In this document: positions 42,430-50,876 of the stretch, piece after piece
Layout: each line of letters starts with the position of its first letter
Numbering within the stretch: position 1 is the first letter of the stretch
Assembly (NCBI RefSeq): GCF_003001935.1
Contig: NZ_PVNG01000026.1
Location: 124,001-188,000 of the forward strand
Length of the DNA stretch: 64,000 bases
Source: Nonomuraea fuscirosea
Lineage (GTDB): Bacteria > Actinomycetota > Actinomycetes > Streptosporangiales > Streptosporangiaceae
Reading direction: 5' to 3'
Position numbers and translations under genes: made by a program
Notes under the pieces: model-generated
What the model was told of the DNA's origin: nothing
Seen by the model: only the letters and a program-made list of their open reading frames with translations
The model's database searches: none

Positions 42430-42811
42430 ATGCCCCGGTCGCTCCCGGTCGTATTGCCCGCCTTGACGCCCTTGATCCTTCCTCCGGCCGCGCTCGCCCG
42501 CGCTGCTCCCGCCGGCGCCACCGCGTACGCCGGAATGCGGATCGGCGCGACGGCCTCGGGCGGGCGCCAGCGCGGTCATCGGCGCGGGCCTGGAGCTCTG
42601 GCCGGCCGGCCGCTTCGTGGTCGAGGTGAGCAACAAGGGCGACCAGGTCCGCCGCTCCGCCGCGCCGCTGAAGGCGACCCTGGTCATCGAGCCGCCCGTC
42701 ACGGACGTCGCCGCGCTGCCGGTCACGCTCGGCCCTGGTGACGGCGTTCGCGATCTGGACGGTCCGGCGCACCGGGCGATCAAGGGGACGCCCCGACGGA
42801 CAAGTGCCTGA
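42430..42811 (+). pseudogene. Probable frameshifted small secreted protein gene
   Basis: The first frame gives a signal-like start (RSLPVVLPALTPLILPPAAL) and continues to about 42560. The next frame then carries ASAVIGAGLELWPAGRFVVE and VSNKGDQVRRSAAPL, a beta-strand pattern like the DUF11-type repeats of surface proteins, up to the stop at 42811. Joining them needs a single one-base shift in the G-run around 42555-42565. It could be a sequencing error or a decayed gene. No family assignment is secure. Confidence 0.4.
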
Positions 42812-42848
42812 CCAGCCGTAATATCGACACCTTAGGGGGAGATCTGTC

Positions 42849-44645
42849 ATGTTGCGGGCGTTCCTGAGGACCGAGGCCGGCAGCACGAGCGTGCTGCTCG
42901 TGGCGACCGTGCTGGCCCTGCTGTGGGCCAACTCGCCGTGGAGCGAGACCTACGAGGCGTTCTGGCACACCCCCATGGGGATCTCCTTCGGCGACGCGTC
43001 GTTCTCGCTGGACCTGCGGCACTGGGTCAACGACGGCCTCATGTCCGTGTTCTTCTTCCTCATCGGGCTGGAGGTCTCCTACGAGGTGCGGCTCGGCCAG
43101 CTCAGGGACCGTCGGCTGATCGCGGTGCCGGCCGTGGCGGCGTTCGGCGGCATGCTGGTGCCGGCCGGCGTCTACCTGCTGCTGAACTTCGGCGGTCCCG
43201 GGGCCGGCGGGTGGGGTGTGCCGATCGCCACCGACACCGCGTTCGTCCTGGGCGTGCTCGCCGTGGTGGGGGCGCGCTGTCCCGATCCGCTGCGGGCGTT
43301 CCTGCTGACGCTGGCGATCGTGGACGACGTGCTCGCCATCATGATCATCGCGCTCTTCTACACCGCCAGCCTGTCCGTGCCCGCCCTGCTCACCGCGGCG
43401 GTGCTGCTGGCGGCCATCCTGACGCTGCGGTGGCTGAAGATCTGGCGGGCGCCGGCGTACATCGTGCTGGGGTTCGCGCTGTGGGTGGCCACGCTGGAGA
43501 GCGGGATCCATCCGACGCTGGTCGGCATCGCGCTCGGCATCCTCGTCTTCGTGTACGCGCCCACCGACCACAAGCTGCTGCTGGCCGGGGAGGCCGTCCA
43601 GGGGTTCACCAGCGAGCCCAGCGCGCAGGCGGCCAGGGAAGCCGCCCGGCGCGTGCAGCGGGCCGTCTCCGTGAACGAACGCCTGCAACTGCGGCTGCAT
43701 CCGTGGAGCAGCTACGTGATCGTGCCCGTCTTCGCGCTGGCCAACGCCGGCGTGACCCTCAACGGCGAGACCCTGCGCGCCGCCGCCACCTCGCCCGTCG
43801 CCATCGGCGTGGCACTGGGGCTGCTGGTGGGCAAGTTCGTCGGGATCTGGCTCGGCACCTGGCTGCCGCTGCGCCTCGGCTGGGGCGTCCTGCCGGGGAA
43901 CCTGGTGTGGGGGCAGCTGTTCGGCGGGGCGGCCGTGTCGGGGATCGGGTTCACGGTGGCGCTGTTCATCGTGGACCTGGCCTTCGACGACGCGGCCCTG
44001 CACGACCAGGCGAAGATCGGGATCCTGGCCGGGTCGCTGCTGGCCGCCGTACTGGGCTGGGTGATCTTCCGGATGGCGTGGGACCGCGGCGGGGTGTGCG
44101 CGCCACCCGACGCCGAGCCCGCCGAGGAGCTGCCGAACACGCTGACCGTGCCGGTCGGCCCCGGCGACCACGTGCGCGGGCCGGCGAAGGCCCGGGTGAC
44201 GATCGTCGAGTACGGCGACTTCGAGTGCCCCTACTGCGGCCGGCTGCACCCGATCCTGGCGGAGATCCTGCGTAAGAACCCGGACGTGCGGCTGGTGTTC
44301 CGGCACTTCCCGCTGCGCACCCTGCATCCGCACGCCGCCTCCGCCGCCATCGTGGCCGAGGCCGCCGCGGCCCGCGGCACGTTCTGGGAGATGCACGACC
44401 TCCTCTACGACAACCAGCGCTTCCTCACCGACGCCGACCTCGAACGCTACGCGGCCCAGCTGGACGTGGAGCCGTGGGAGGAGATCCCCCAGCGGGTGGC
44501 CAGGATCGCGGTGGACGAGGAGTCGGGCCGCGCGAGCGGCGTGCGCGGCACGCCGACCCTCTTCATCAACGGCGTACGCTACGAGGGCGGCCACGACCTC
44601 GCCTCGATCACCCGCGCGGTGGAACAACAGCGCCAATCCGCGTAG
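42849..44645 (+). CDS. nhaA: NhaA Na+/H+ antiporter fused to a DsbA-like thioredoxin
   Basis: 598 residues. Residues 1-410 are an NhaA antiporter with about twelve helices; the paired aspartates of the ion site are seen in PIATDTAFVLG and TLAIVDDVLAIMI. After a short acidic linker, residues 430-598 are a DsbA-like thioredoxin fold with CPYC at 460-463 and the cis-Pro loop VRGTPTLFING. The fusion is known in actinobacteria. Topology would place the thiol domain on the side where the NhaA C-terminus lies, which is cytoplasmic in E. coli; whether that holds here is unclear. Confidence 0.92.
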   Translation: MLRAFLRTEAGSTSVLLVATVLALLWANSPWSETYEAFWHTPMGISFGDASFSLDLRHWVNDGLMSVFFFLIGLEVSYEVRLGQLRDRRLIAVPAVAAFGGMLVPAGVYLLLNFGGPGAGGWGVPIATDTAFVLGVLAVVGARCPDPLRAFLLTLAIVDDVLAIMIIALFYTASLSVPALLTAAVLLAAILTLRWLKIWRAPAYIVLGFALWVATLESGIHPTLVGIALGILVFVYAPTDHKLLLAGEAVQGFTSEPSAQAAREAARRVQRAVSVNERLQLRLHPWSSYVIVPVFALANAGVTLNGETLRAAATSPVAIGVALGLLVGKFVGIWLGTWLPLRLGWGVLPGNLVWGQLFGGAAVSGIGFTVALFIVDLAFDDAALHDQAKIGILAGSLLAAVLGWVIFRMAWDRGGVCAPPDAEPAEELPNTLTVPVGPGDHVRGPAKARVTIVEYGDFECPYCGRLHPILAEILRKNPDVRLVFRHFPLRTLHPHAASAAIVAEAAAARGTFWEMHDLLYDNQRFLTDADLERYAAQLDVEPWEEIPQRVARIAVDEESGRASGVRGTPTLFINGVRYEGGHDLASITRAVEQQRQSA

Positions 44646-44685
44646 CGTCTTCGCGTTGCCCGTCTAACCGCTGGAGCTCCCCTTG

Positions 44686-45177
44686 ATGTCCACCCTGTCC
44701 AACGTCATCAACATCATCACGATGATCGTGATGGTCCTGTTGCTGCTCGGCGGCGCCATTCTGATGGCGACCCGCCGGGCGGAGCACGGCCGGGGGAGCG
44801 TGCTCGGCATGATCGGGTGTGTCGTGCTGCTCGTGGGGGTGGTGATCAACGGCGTGTACATCCTCATGGCCCCCGAACTGGTCCGTTCCCTCGGCTTCGC
44901 CCAGTACGGGCCGATCGCGCTGGTGATGACCCTGGTGTCCCTGCTCATCCAGGTGAGCGGCACGGGGCTGCTGATCTTCGCGGTGATCGCCCGCAGGAAC
45001 CCGCCGCAGCAGGCCGCCCAGCACGCTCAGCAGGGCTGGCAGCAGCAGCCCGAGTGGCAGCAGGGCTACCAGCAAGGTCCGCAGCACGGCTACCCGCAGG
45101 CGCCGCCGCAGCAGCCCGGCTGGCAGCCCCAGCAGCGGCCGCCGTTCGGTGAGGGGCAGCCGCCCGCCCACGGCTGA
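44686..45177 (+). CDS. Three-helix membrane protein with Gln/Pro-rich tail
   Basis: 163 residues from the ATG at 44686 (GGAG ten bases upstream; TTG at 44683 possible). Three hydrophobic segments: VINIITMIVMVLLLLGGAIL, VLGMIGCVVLLVGVVINGVY and IALVMTLVSLLIQVSGTGLL. The last 65 residues are Gln-, Pro- and Gly-rich (QQAAQHAQQGWQQQPEWQQG) and are surely disordered. Typical of uncharacterised actinobacterial membrane proteins. Confidence 0.72.
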   Translation: MSTLSNVINIITMIVMVLLLLGGAILMATRRAEHGRGSVLGMIGCVVLLVGVVINGVYILMAPELVRSLGFAQYGPIALVMTLVSLLIQVSGTGLLIFAVIARRNPPQQAAQHAQQGWQQQPEWQQGYQQGPQHGYPQAPPQQPGWQPQQRPPFGEGQPPAHG

Positions 45178-45265
45178 CGCGGAAGTCGTACCGCCGGGAG
45201 ACACCGCGCCCAGGCGTGTGACAATGTTGGCGTATCAGACACTCCGCAGCGTGCCTGAGGGAGTC

Positions 45266-45580
45266 ATGACGCCAGAGCAGCCCCGCCGGCCGGATCCCGA
45301 CCAGACGGTCCGGCACCGCTACCCCCATCCAGGTCAGCCGTCCGACCAGGGCCCTCCTGAGGCGCCCTACACGCAGCGGCTGCCGTACACGCCGGACATG
45401 CTGCCCGACGTGCCCCTCTACGAGGCGAAGCCGGCGCGGTCCGGATGGTGGTGGGTGATCCTGGTCGGCGGCATCCTGCTGCTCATCGCGGCCGTGGCCG
45501 TGGGCGTGATCCTGTGGGTGCGCGGCAACGCCGACGCCGTGGCGCTGGCGTACGGCGCGCTGGGCGTCACGCGCGGGTGA
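45266..45580 (+). CDS. Single-pass membrane protein
   Basis: 104 residues from the ATG at 45266 (GAGGGAG immediately upstream). A hydrophilic Pro-rich N-terminus of about 55 residues and one hydrophobic helix, GWWWVILVGGILLLIAAVAV. A short external or periplasmic end. The upstream in-frame extension is not needed. Function unknown. Overlaps the DUF1579-like gene by 14 bp at the end. Confidence 0.65.
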   Translation: MTPEQPRRPDPDQTVRHRYPHPGQPSDQGPPEAPYTQRLPYTPDMLPDVPLYEAKPARSGWWWVILVGGILLLIAAVAVGVILWVRGNADAVALAYGALGVTRG

Positions 45581-46022
45581 AGTCCATCGTCCAGTTCGTC
45601 TCCCAGGTCCGCCCGTCGTCCTCCGAGAACGCCTGCTCCCAGCGGGCGGTGCCGGCGCCTTCGCCGACCGTCCAGACGAAGCGGCAGCGCACCGGCCGGC
45701 CCTCGCAGGTCTCCTCCCCGTAGAACTCGCCCCGGCCCCCCTCGAACGCGCCCACCATCGGCCGGGTGTCGAGGACGCCGGTCGCGCTGCTGGCCCAGTA
45801 GATGGACCACAGCCCGCTGTCCACGTCGCGCAGGCGCACGGTCATCCCGCTGCTGCCCTTGGTCGGGAACTCGATCTCGTCGAAGCTGGCCGCGCCGCCG
45901 AAGTGCCTGCTGGCCGTGCAGACGCCGGGGAACTCGTCCCATTCCGCGCTGCCGGACAGAGGCTTGAGCAGCCGGCGGTTGACGACGTTCCAGCGGCCGG
46001 CGAAAAAGTCGAAGTCGTTCAT
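45567..46022 (-). CDS. DUF1579-like protein
   Basis: 151 residues. FDFFAGRWNVVNRRLLKPL at the start and the ending FSEDDGRTWETNWTMDFTRA fit the DUF1579 and related lipocalin-like families in which short beta strands form a barrel; MTVRLRDVDSGLWSIYWAS in the middle. Function unknown. Divergent from a WYL regulator with a strong palindrome between them, so it is the likely target of that regulator. Confidence 0.75.
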   Translation of the reverse strand: MNDFDFFAGRWNVVNRRLLKPLSGSAEWDEFPGVCTASRHFGGAASFDEIEFPTKGSSGMTVRLRDVDSGLWSIYWASSATGVLDTRPMVGAFEGGRGEFYGEETCEGRPVRCRFVWTVGEGAGTARWEQAFSEDDGRTWETNWTMDFTRA

Positions 46023-46043
46023 GGCTGAGACCGTATGGCAGGG

Positions 46044-46066
46044 TCACTGACAGGTAGTGTCAGTGA
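46044..46066. promoter_or_regulatory. Palindromic operator between DUF1579-like and WYL genes
   Basis: Arms TCACTGACA and TGTCAGTGA (perfect 9-bp inverted repeat) around a 5-base spacer, one base before the WYL regulator ATG at 46068 and 22 bp from the divergent start. Strong candidate for the binding site of the WYL regulator itself. Confidence 0.8.
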
Positions 46067-46067
46067 T

Positions 46068-47045
46068 ATGCGAGCTTCGCGCCTGGTCTCGGTCCTGCTG
46101 CTCCTGCAGACGCGCGGCCGGATGACCGCGCAGGAGCTGGCCGACCGGCTGGAGGTCTCCGTCCGCACCATCTACCGCGACGTCGAATCCCTCCACTCCG
46201 CCGGCATCCCGCTCTACGGCGACGCCGGCCCGAAGGGCGGATACCAGCTCCTCGACGGCTACCGCACCAGGCTCACCGGCCTGACCGCCGACGAGGCCGA
46301 GTCGCTGTTCCTGGCCGGCCTGCCGGGGCCCGCGGCCGAGCTGGGGCTGGGCGCGGTGGTGACCGCCGCGCAGCTCAAGCTGATGGCCGCGCTCCCGGTC
46401 GAGCTGCGCGACCGGGCCGGCCGTATCCAGGAGCGCTTCCACCTCGACGCGCCCACCTGGTACCGCGACCGGGAGCCGGTCACCTACCTGCCCGCCGTGG
46501 CCGACGCCGTCTGGAACGAGCGGCGGGTGCAGGTGCGTTACCGGCGGTGGAAGGCGCCGCAGGAGGTGGAGCGGCGGCTGGAGCCGTACGGGCTGGTGGT
46601 CAAGGCCGGGCGGTGGTATCTGGTGGCGCGCTCGGGCGAGCAGGTACGCACCTACCGCGTCTCCCAGATCCTCGACCTGCATCCGCTGCCCGAGACGTTC
46701 ACCCGGCCGGAGGGGTTCGACCTGGCCGCGTACTGGCGTGACTACCTGGCCGCGTTCGAGAGCAGGCTGAGGTGGGGCCAGGCGGAGGTGCGGTTGTCGC
46801 CGCGCGGCATGCAGCGCCTGGCCGACCTCATGACGCCGGGCGTGGTGGAGGCGGCGCGGGAGAGCGCGCGGGGGCCGGACGAGCAGGGCTGGACGCTGGT
46901 CACGGTGCCGATCGAGTCGATCGAGCACGCGACGGGCGAGTTCCTGCGGCTGGGCACGGACGCCGAGGTGCTCGCCCCGGACGAGCTGCGCCGCCAGATG
47001 GCCGCGACGACCGGCGAGCTGGCCGAACGCTACCGCGCCTCCTGA
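46068..47045 (+). CDS. WYL-domain HTH regulator
   Basis: 325 residues from the ATG at 46068. DeoR-type winged HTH: RLVSVLLLLQTRGRMTAQEL, ADRLEVSVRTIYRDVESLHS; then RRLEPYGLVVKAGRWYLVAR as the WYL core near residues 175-195, and a C-terminal WCX region with RRQMAATTGELAERY. An earlier start at 46035 would cross the operator. Unlike the WYL regulator at 25401, there is no Gly/Arg insert. Transcription is probably autoregulated. Confidence 0.9.
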   Translation: MRASRLVSVLLLLQTRGRMTAQELADRLEVSVRTIYRDVESLHSAGIPLYGDAGPKGGYQLLDGYRTRLTGLTADEAESLFLAGLPGPAAELGLGAVVTAAQLKLMAALPVELRDRAGRIQERFHLDAPTWYRDREPVTYLPAVADAVWNERRVQVRYRRWKAPQEVERRLEPYGLVVKAGRWYLVARSGEQVRTYRVSQILDLHPLPETFTRPEGFDLAAYWRDYLAAFESRLRWGQAEVRLSPRGMQRLADLMTPGVVEAARESARGPDEQGWTLVTVPIESIEHATGEFLRLGTDAEVLAPDELRRQMAATTGELAERYRAS

Positions 47046-47102
47046 AGCGCAGCCCGTGCCCTCCGGCGGCATCACCGCGCGTCCTGAGCACTCCCGGGCG
47101 GC

Positions 47103-48092
47103 TCACCGGGCAAGCGTCGCCTCGGCCTGCCAGCAGTGCGTCCAGTGCCCCTCGCCCAGCTCCGTGCGCCCCGGCACCTCGGTCGAGCACACCGGCAGCG
47201 CCACCGGGCAGCGCGGATGGAACCGGCACCCGCCCGGCGGGTCGATCAGGCTGGGCGGCTCACCGTGCCGCCGTCCCTCCGGCGCCGCCACCCGGTCGGG
47301 ATCCGGCGCCGACTCCAGCAGCAGCCGCGTGTACGGATGCCGCGGCGACTGCGTCAGCTCCTCGCTCGGCCCGCTCTCGATCAGCCGCCCCGCGTACATG
47401 ACCGTGATGTCCTCGGCGAAGTAGCGGGCGCTGGCGATGTCGTGCGTGATGTAGAGCAGTGCCAGATCGTTCTCCCTGGCCAGTCCCTCCAGCAGCCGCA
47501 GCACGCCGAGCCTGATGGACACGTCCAGCATCGAGACGGGCTCGTCGGCGATCAGCGCGACGGGCCGCACCGCGAGCGCCCGCGCGATCGCCACCCGCTG
47601 CCGCTGCCCGCCGGACAGTTCGTGCGGCATCTTGTCCATGAACTGCTCGACCGGCGTCAGGCTGACGCGCTCCAGCAGCTCGGCGACCTGCTCGCGCTCC
47701 TCGGCGTCGGTACGGGCGTGCCCGTGCAGGCGCAGCGGCCTGGCCAGGTGGTAGCGGACCCGGTGGAAGGGGTTCAGTGAGGCGAAGGGGTCCTGGAAGA
47801 TGAGCTGGACCTGACGCCGGTACTCCCTGAAGGCGGCGCCGCGATGGGCGCGTACCGGCTCGCCGCGCAGCAGCACCTCGCCGGACGTGGGCGGATAGAC
47901 CTGGGCCAGCAGCCGCGCGACCGTGCTCTTGCCGCAGCCGGACTCGCCGACCAGCGCCGTCACCGCGCCGGCCCGCAGCGCGATCGAGACGTCCTCCACC
48001 GCCCGCACCGGCGGCCGCTTGCCGAAGCGGCCGCGCGGACCGCGGGCGGCGGTGAAGTGCTTGGTGAGGTCGCGCCCCTCCAGGATGTTCAT
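47103..48092 (-). CDS. Oligopeptide-family ABC importer ATPase (DppF/OppF type)
   Basis: 329 residues. Walker [10 protein letters not shown] (about 49-57), Q-loop in [12 protein letters not shown], signature [15 protein letters not shown], Walker [12 protein letters not shown] and H-loop THD; the C-terminal oligopeptide-ABC extension has [13 protein letters not shown] with the Cys typical of the family. Last gene of the seven-gene overlapping set; its ATG overlaps the stop of the DppD-type ATPase (ATGA). The substrate is set by the binding protein four genes upstream. Confidence 0.92.
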   Translation of the reverse strand: MNILEGRDLTKHFTAARGPRGRFGKRPPVRAVEDVSIALRAGAVTALVGESGCGKSTVARLLAQVYPPTSGEVLLRGEPVRAHRGAAFREYRRQVQLIFQDPFASLNPFHRVRYHLARPLRLHGHARTDAEEREQVAELLERVSLTPVEQFMDKMPHELSGGQRQRVAIARALAVRPVALIADEPVSMLDVSIRLGVLRLLEGLARENDLALLYITHDIASARYFAEDITVMYAGRLIESGPSEELTQSPRHPYTRLLLESAPDPDRVAAPEGRRHGEPPSLIDPPGGCRFHPRCPVALPVCSTEVPGRTELGEGHWTHCWQAEATLAR

Positions 48093-49072
48093 GACACTCC
48101 CCTCCCGTCGTTGAGCAGGCACGCGACCTCGCCGTCCGCCTCCGACGTGAGCACGGGCAGCGTCCGCGAGCATGCGTCGAACGCCATCGCGCACCTGGGG
48201 TGGAAGGCGCAGCCGGGCGGCGGCGAGCGCAGGTCCGGCGGCGTGCCGGGGATGCCGAGCAGCTCCTCGCGCGCCCCGCGCAGGCGCGGGAACGAGCGCA
48301 ACAGCCCCAGCGTGTACGGATGCCGCGGCGTCCGGTGCAACGCCTTGGCCGTCCCGGTCTCCACGACCCGGCCCGCGTACATGATGGCGATCCGGTCGGA
48401 GATCTCCATGAGCAACGACAGGTCGTGGGTGATGAAGACGACCGCGAAGCCGTACTCCTCACGCAGCGCCTTGATCTCGGCCAGGATGTCGCGCTGCACC
48501 ACCACGTCGAGCGCGGTCGTCGGCTCGTCCATGATGATGATCTCGGGGTTGAGCGCGAGCGCGATGGCGATGGCGGCGCGCTGGCGCATGCCCCCGGACA
48601 GCTCGTGCGGATAGGAGCGGCGGCGGTCGGCGCTGATACCGACGCGCTGCAGCAGCTCCACCGACCGCTCGGTGCGCTCGGCGCGCGACATGCGGGGCGC
48701 GTGGATGCGCAGCACGTCGTCGATCTGGGCGCCCACGGTGATGACCGGGTTGAGGGAGTTCATGGCGCTCTGGAAGACGACCGCCAGCTCCTTCCAGCGG
48801 AAGGCACGCAAATCGTTCCTGCCGAGGCCGAGCACGTCCACGGCCGAGCCGTCCTGGCGCCGGTAGACGACCGACCCGGACGTGATCGAGGCGGGCGGGC
48901 GCAGCAGCCGGGCGACGGCGTTGGCCAGCGTGGACTTGCCGCTGCCGCTCTCGCCGGCCAGGCCCAGGATCTCGCCGCGGCGCAGGTCGAGCGAGACGCC
49001 GGACACCGCGTGCACGGCTCCCGTGCCGGACAGGTAGTCCACGCCGAGGTCGCGGATCTCCAGGACGTTCAT
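48089..49072 (-). CDS. Oligopeptide-family ABC importer ATPase (DppD/OppD type)
   Basis: 327 residues. Walker [10 protein letters not shown] (about 40-48), [17 protein letters not shown] (Q-loop), signature [15 protein letters not shown], Walker [12 protein letters not shown], and the C-terminal [12 protein letters not shown] extension. Pairs with the DppF-type ATPase. The ATG overlaps the stop of the permease gene upstream. Confidence 0.92.
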   Translation of the reverse strand: MNVLEIRDLGVDYLSGTGAVHAVSGVSLDLRRGEILGLAGESGSGKSTLANAVARLLRPPASITSGSVVYRRQDGSAVDVLGLGRNDLRAFRWKELAVVFQSAMNSLNPVITVGAQIDDVLRIHAPRMSRAERTERSVELLQRVGISADRRRSYPHELSGGMRQRAAIAIALALNPEIIIMDEPTTALDVVVQRDILAEIKALREEYGFAVVFITHDLSLLMEISDRIAIMYAGRVVETGTAKALHRTPRHPYTLGLLRSFPRLRGAREELLGIPGTPPDLRSPPPGCAFHPRCAMAFDACSRTLPVLTSEADGEVACLLNDGRGVS

Positions 49073-49899
49073 GCGCGTGCCTTCCTGGGGGCCTTGATCG
49101 TGCGCAGCCGCGGGTTGGCGATCTCGTCGATGCCGAAGTTCACCAGGGCCAGGCCGGTGCCGATGAGCGCGATGCACAGGCCGGGCGGGATGAACCACCA
49201 CCAGGCCCCGATGAGCAGCGCCTGCCCGTTCTGCGCGAAGTACAGCATGCTGCCCCAGCTCACGGTGGACAGGTCGGCCAGGCCCAGGAACGAGAGCCCG
49301 GCCTCGGCCAGGATCGCCGCGACCACGGTGGCCAGGAAGCTGGTGGCGATGACGGGCAGCAGGACCGGCAGGATCTCGTAGAAGACGATCCGCAGCGGCC
49401 CCTCCCCGCTCGCCCTGGCGGCCTGGACGAAGTCGCGCCGGCGTACCGAGAGGGTCTGGGCGCGCAGCACCCGGGCGCCCCAGGCCCAGCCGGTCACCGC
49501 GATCACCACGGCGACCGAGGCGACGCCGCGCTGCGGCAGGTAGCCGGCCAGCACGATGATCAGCGGCAGGGCGGGCAGCACGAGGAAGATGTTGGTCAGC
49601 ACCGACAGCGCCTCGTCCACGGCGCCGCCGACGTAGCCGCCGACCAGGCCGACCGCGACGGCCAGCACCGTGGCGATGAGCGCCGACAGCACGCCGACGC
49701 CGAGCGAGATGCGGGCGCCGTACACGATCTGGACGAGGATGTCCTGCCCGGTCTGCGTGGTGCCGAGCCAGTGCTGCGCCGACGGGCCCTGCAGCCCGTC
49801 CTCGCTGGTGGCGGCGGGATCGGCGCCGATGAGCAGCGGCCCGAAGATCGCCATCAGCGCGAAGAAGACGAGGATCCCGGCCCCGATCTTGATCTTCAT
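49069..49899 (-). CDS. Oligopeptide-family ABC permease (DppC type)
   Basis: 276 residues, N-terminal helix then an OppC-like loop (AQHWLGTTQTGQDILVQIVYG) and the EAA-type cytoplasmic loop FVQAARASGEGPLRIVFYEILPVL. Five or six helices. The ATG overlaps the DppB-type stop. Both permeases have the lengths usual for the family. Confidence 0.9.
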   Translation of the reverse strand: MKIKIGAGILVFFALMAIFGPLLIGADPAATSEDGLQGPSAQHWLGTTQTGQDILVQIVYGARISLGVGVLSALIATVLAVAVGLVGGYVGGAVDEALSVLTNIFLVLPALPLIIVLAGYLPQRGVASVAVVIAVTGWAWGARVLRAQTLSVRRRDFVQAARASGEGPLRIVFYEILPVLLPVIATSFLATVVAAILAEAGLSFLGLADLSTVSWGSMLYFAQNGQALLIGAWWWFIPPGLCIALIGTGLALVNFGIDEIANPRLRTIKAPRKARA

Positions 49900-50876
49900 T
49901 CCGACTCCTGCCTGGTCCGGGGGTCGAGCACCACGTACGCCAGGTCGGCCAGGAAGTTCGCGACGAGCACGGCCAGCGAGATGACGAGGAAGATGCCCTG
50001 CATGAGCGGGAAGTCCTCGTTCTCCACGCCCTTGAGCAGCATCGATCCGATACCAGGGTAGGAGAAGACGATCTCCGTCAGCACCGAGCCACCCACCACG
50101 AAGCCGAGCGAGAGCGCGAAGCTGGTGATGTTCGGCAGGATCGCGTTGCGGGCGGCGTAGGACCACATGACCCGGCGCGAGGTCAGCCCCTTGGCCTCGG
50201 CCATCACCACGTAGTCCTCGCCGAGCGTGGTCACCATGACGTTGCGCATGCCGAGGATCCGGTCGGCCATCGAGGCCAGCACGATCGTGACCGCAGGCAG
50301 CGCCGCGTGGTAGAGCACGCTCTGCGCGAACTCACCGCTCAGCTCCGGCATCACGTCCAGCCCGTACGCCCGGCTGACCGGGAACCACTGCAACGTCACC
50401 CCGAAGACGAACACCAGCGCCAGCGCCACCCAGAAGTAGGGCACCGCGTGCATGAACGTGGCCGCGGGCAGCACGCCGTCCAGCCAGGTGCCGCGCTTCC
50501 ACGCCATGATCACGCCGAGCGCGGTGCCGATCAGGTAGCTGATCAGCGTGGCCACGCCGACGAGCCCGACCGTCCACGGCAGGCTGTCGGCGATCACCGT
50601 GGAGACCTCGGTGGGGAAGAACGTGATCGAGCGGCCCAGCTCGCCGTGCGCCAGATTGCCCAGATAGTTCAGGTACTGCTGCCACAGGCTCGCGTCGCTG
50701 ATGCCGAACGCCCTGCGCATCGCGTCGATGGCGGCCGGGTCGACGTTTCCCTTCATCCGGGCCACCAGCAGCTCCACCGGGTCCCCCGGCATGAGCCGGG
50801 GGATCAGGAAGTTGAGCGTGATGGCGGCCCAGGCCGTCAGGAGGTAGAAGCCGAGCCGCCTGGCCAGGAACCTCAC
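49896..50876 (-). CDS. Oligopeptide-family ABC permease (DppB type)
   Basis: 326 residues from a GTG overlapping the binding protein stop (GTGA). Family marks are FLIPRLMPGDPVELLV after helix 1, LSFPTEVSTVI-like segment around the loop, and the EAA motif YVVMAEAKGLTSRRVMWSYAARNAILP. The ending LADLAYVVLDPRTR is typical of DppB/OppB. Confidence 0.9.
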   Translation of the reverse strand: MRFLARRLGFYLLTAWAAITLNFLIPRLMPGDPVELLVARMKGNVDPAAIDAMRRAFGISDASLWQQYLNYLGNLAHGELGRSITFFPTEVSTVIADSLPWTVGLVGVATLISYLIGTALGVIMAWKRGTWLDGVLPAATFMHAVPYFWVALALVFVFGVTLQWFPVSRAYGLDVMPELSGEFAQSVLYHAALPAVTIVLASMADRILGMRNVMVTTLGEDYVVMAEAKGLTSRRVMWSYAARNAILPNITSFALSLGFVVGGSVLTEIVFSYPGIGSMLLKGVENEDFPLMQGIFLVISLAVLVANFLADLAYVVLDPRTRQESE

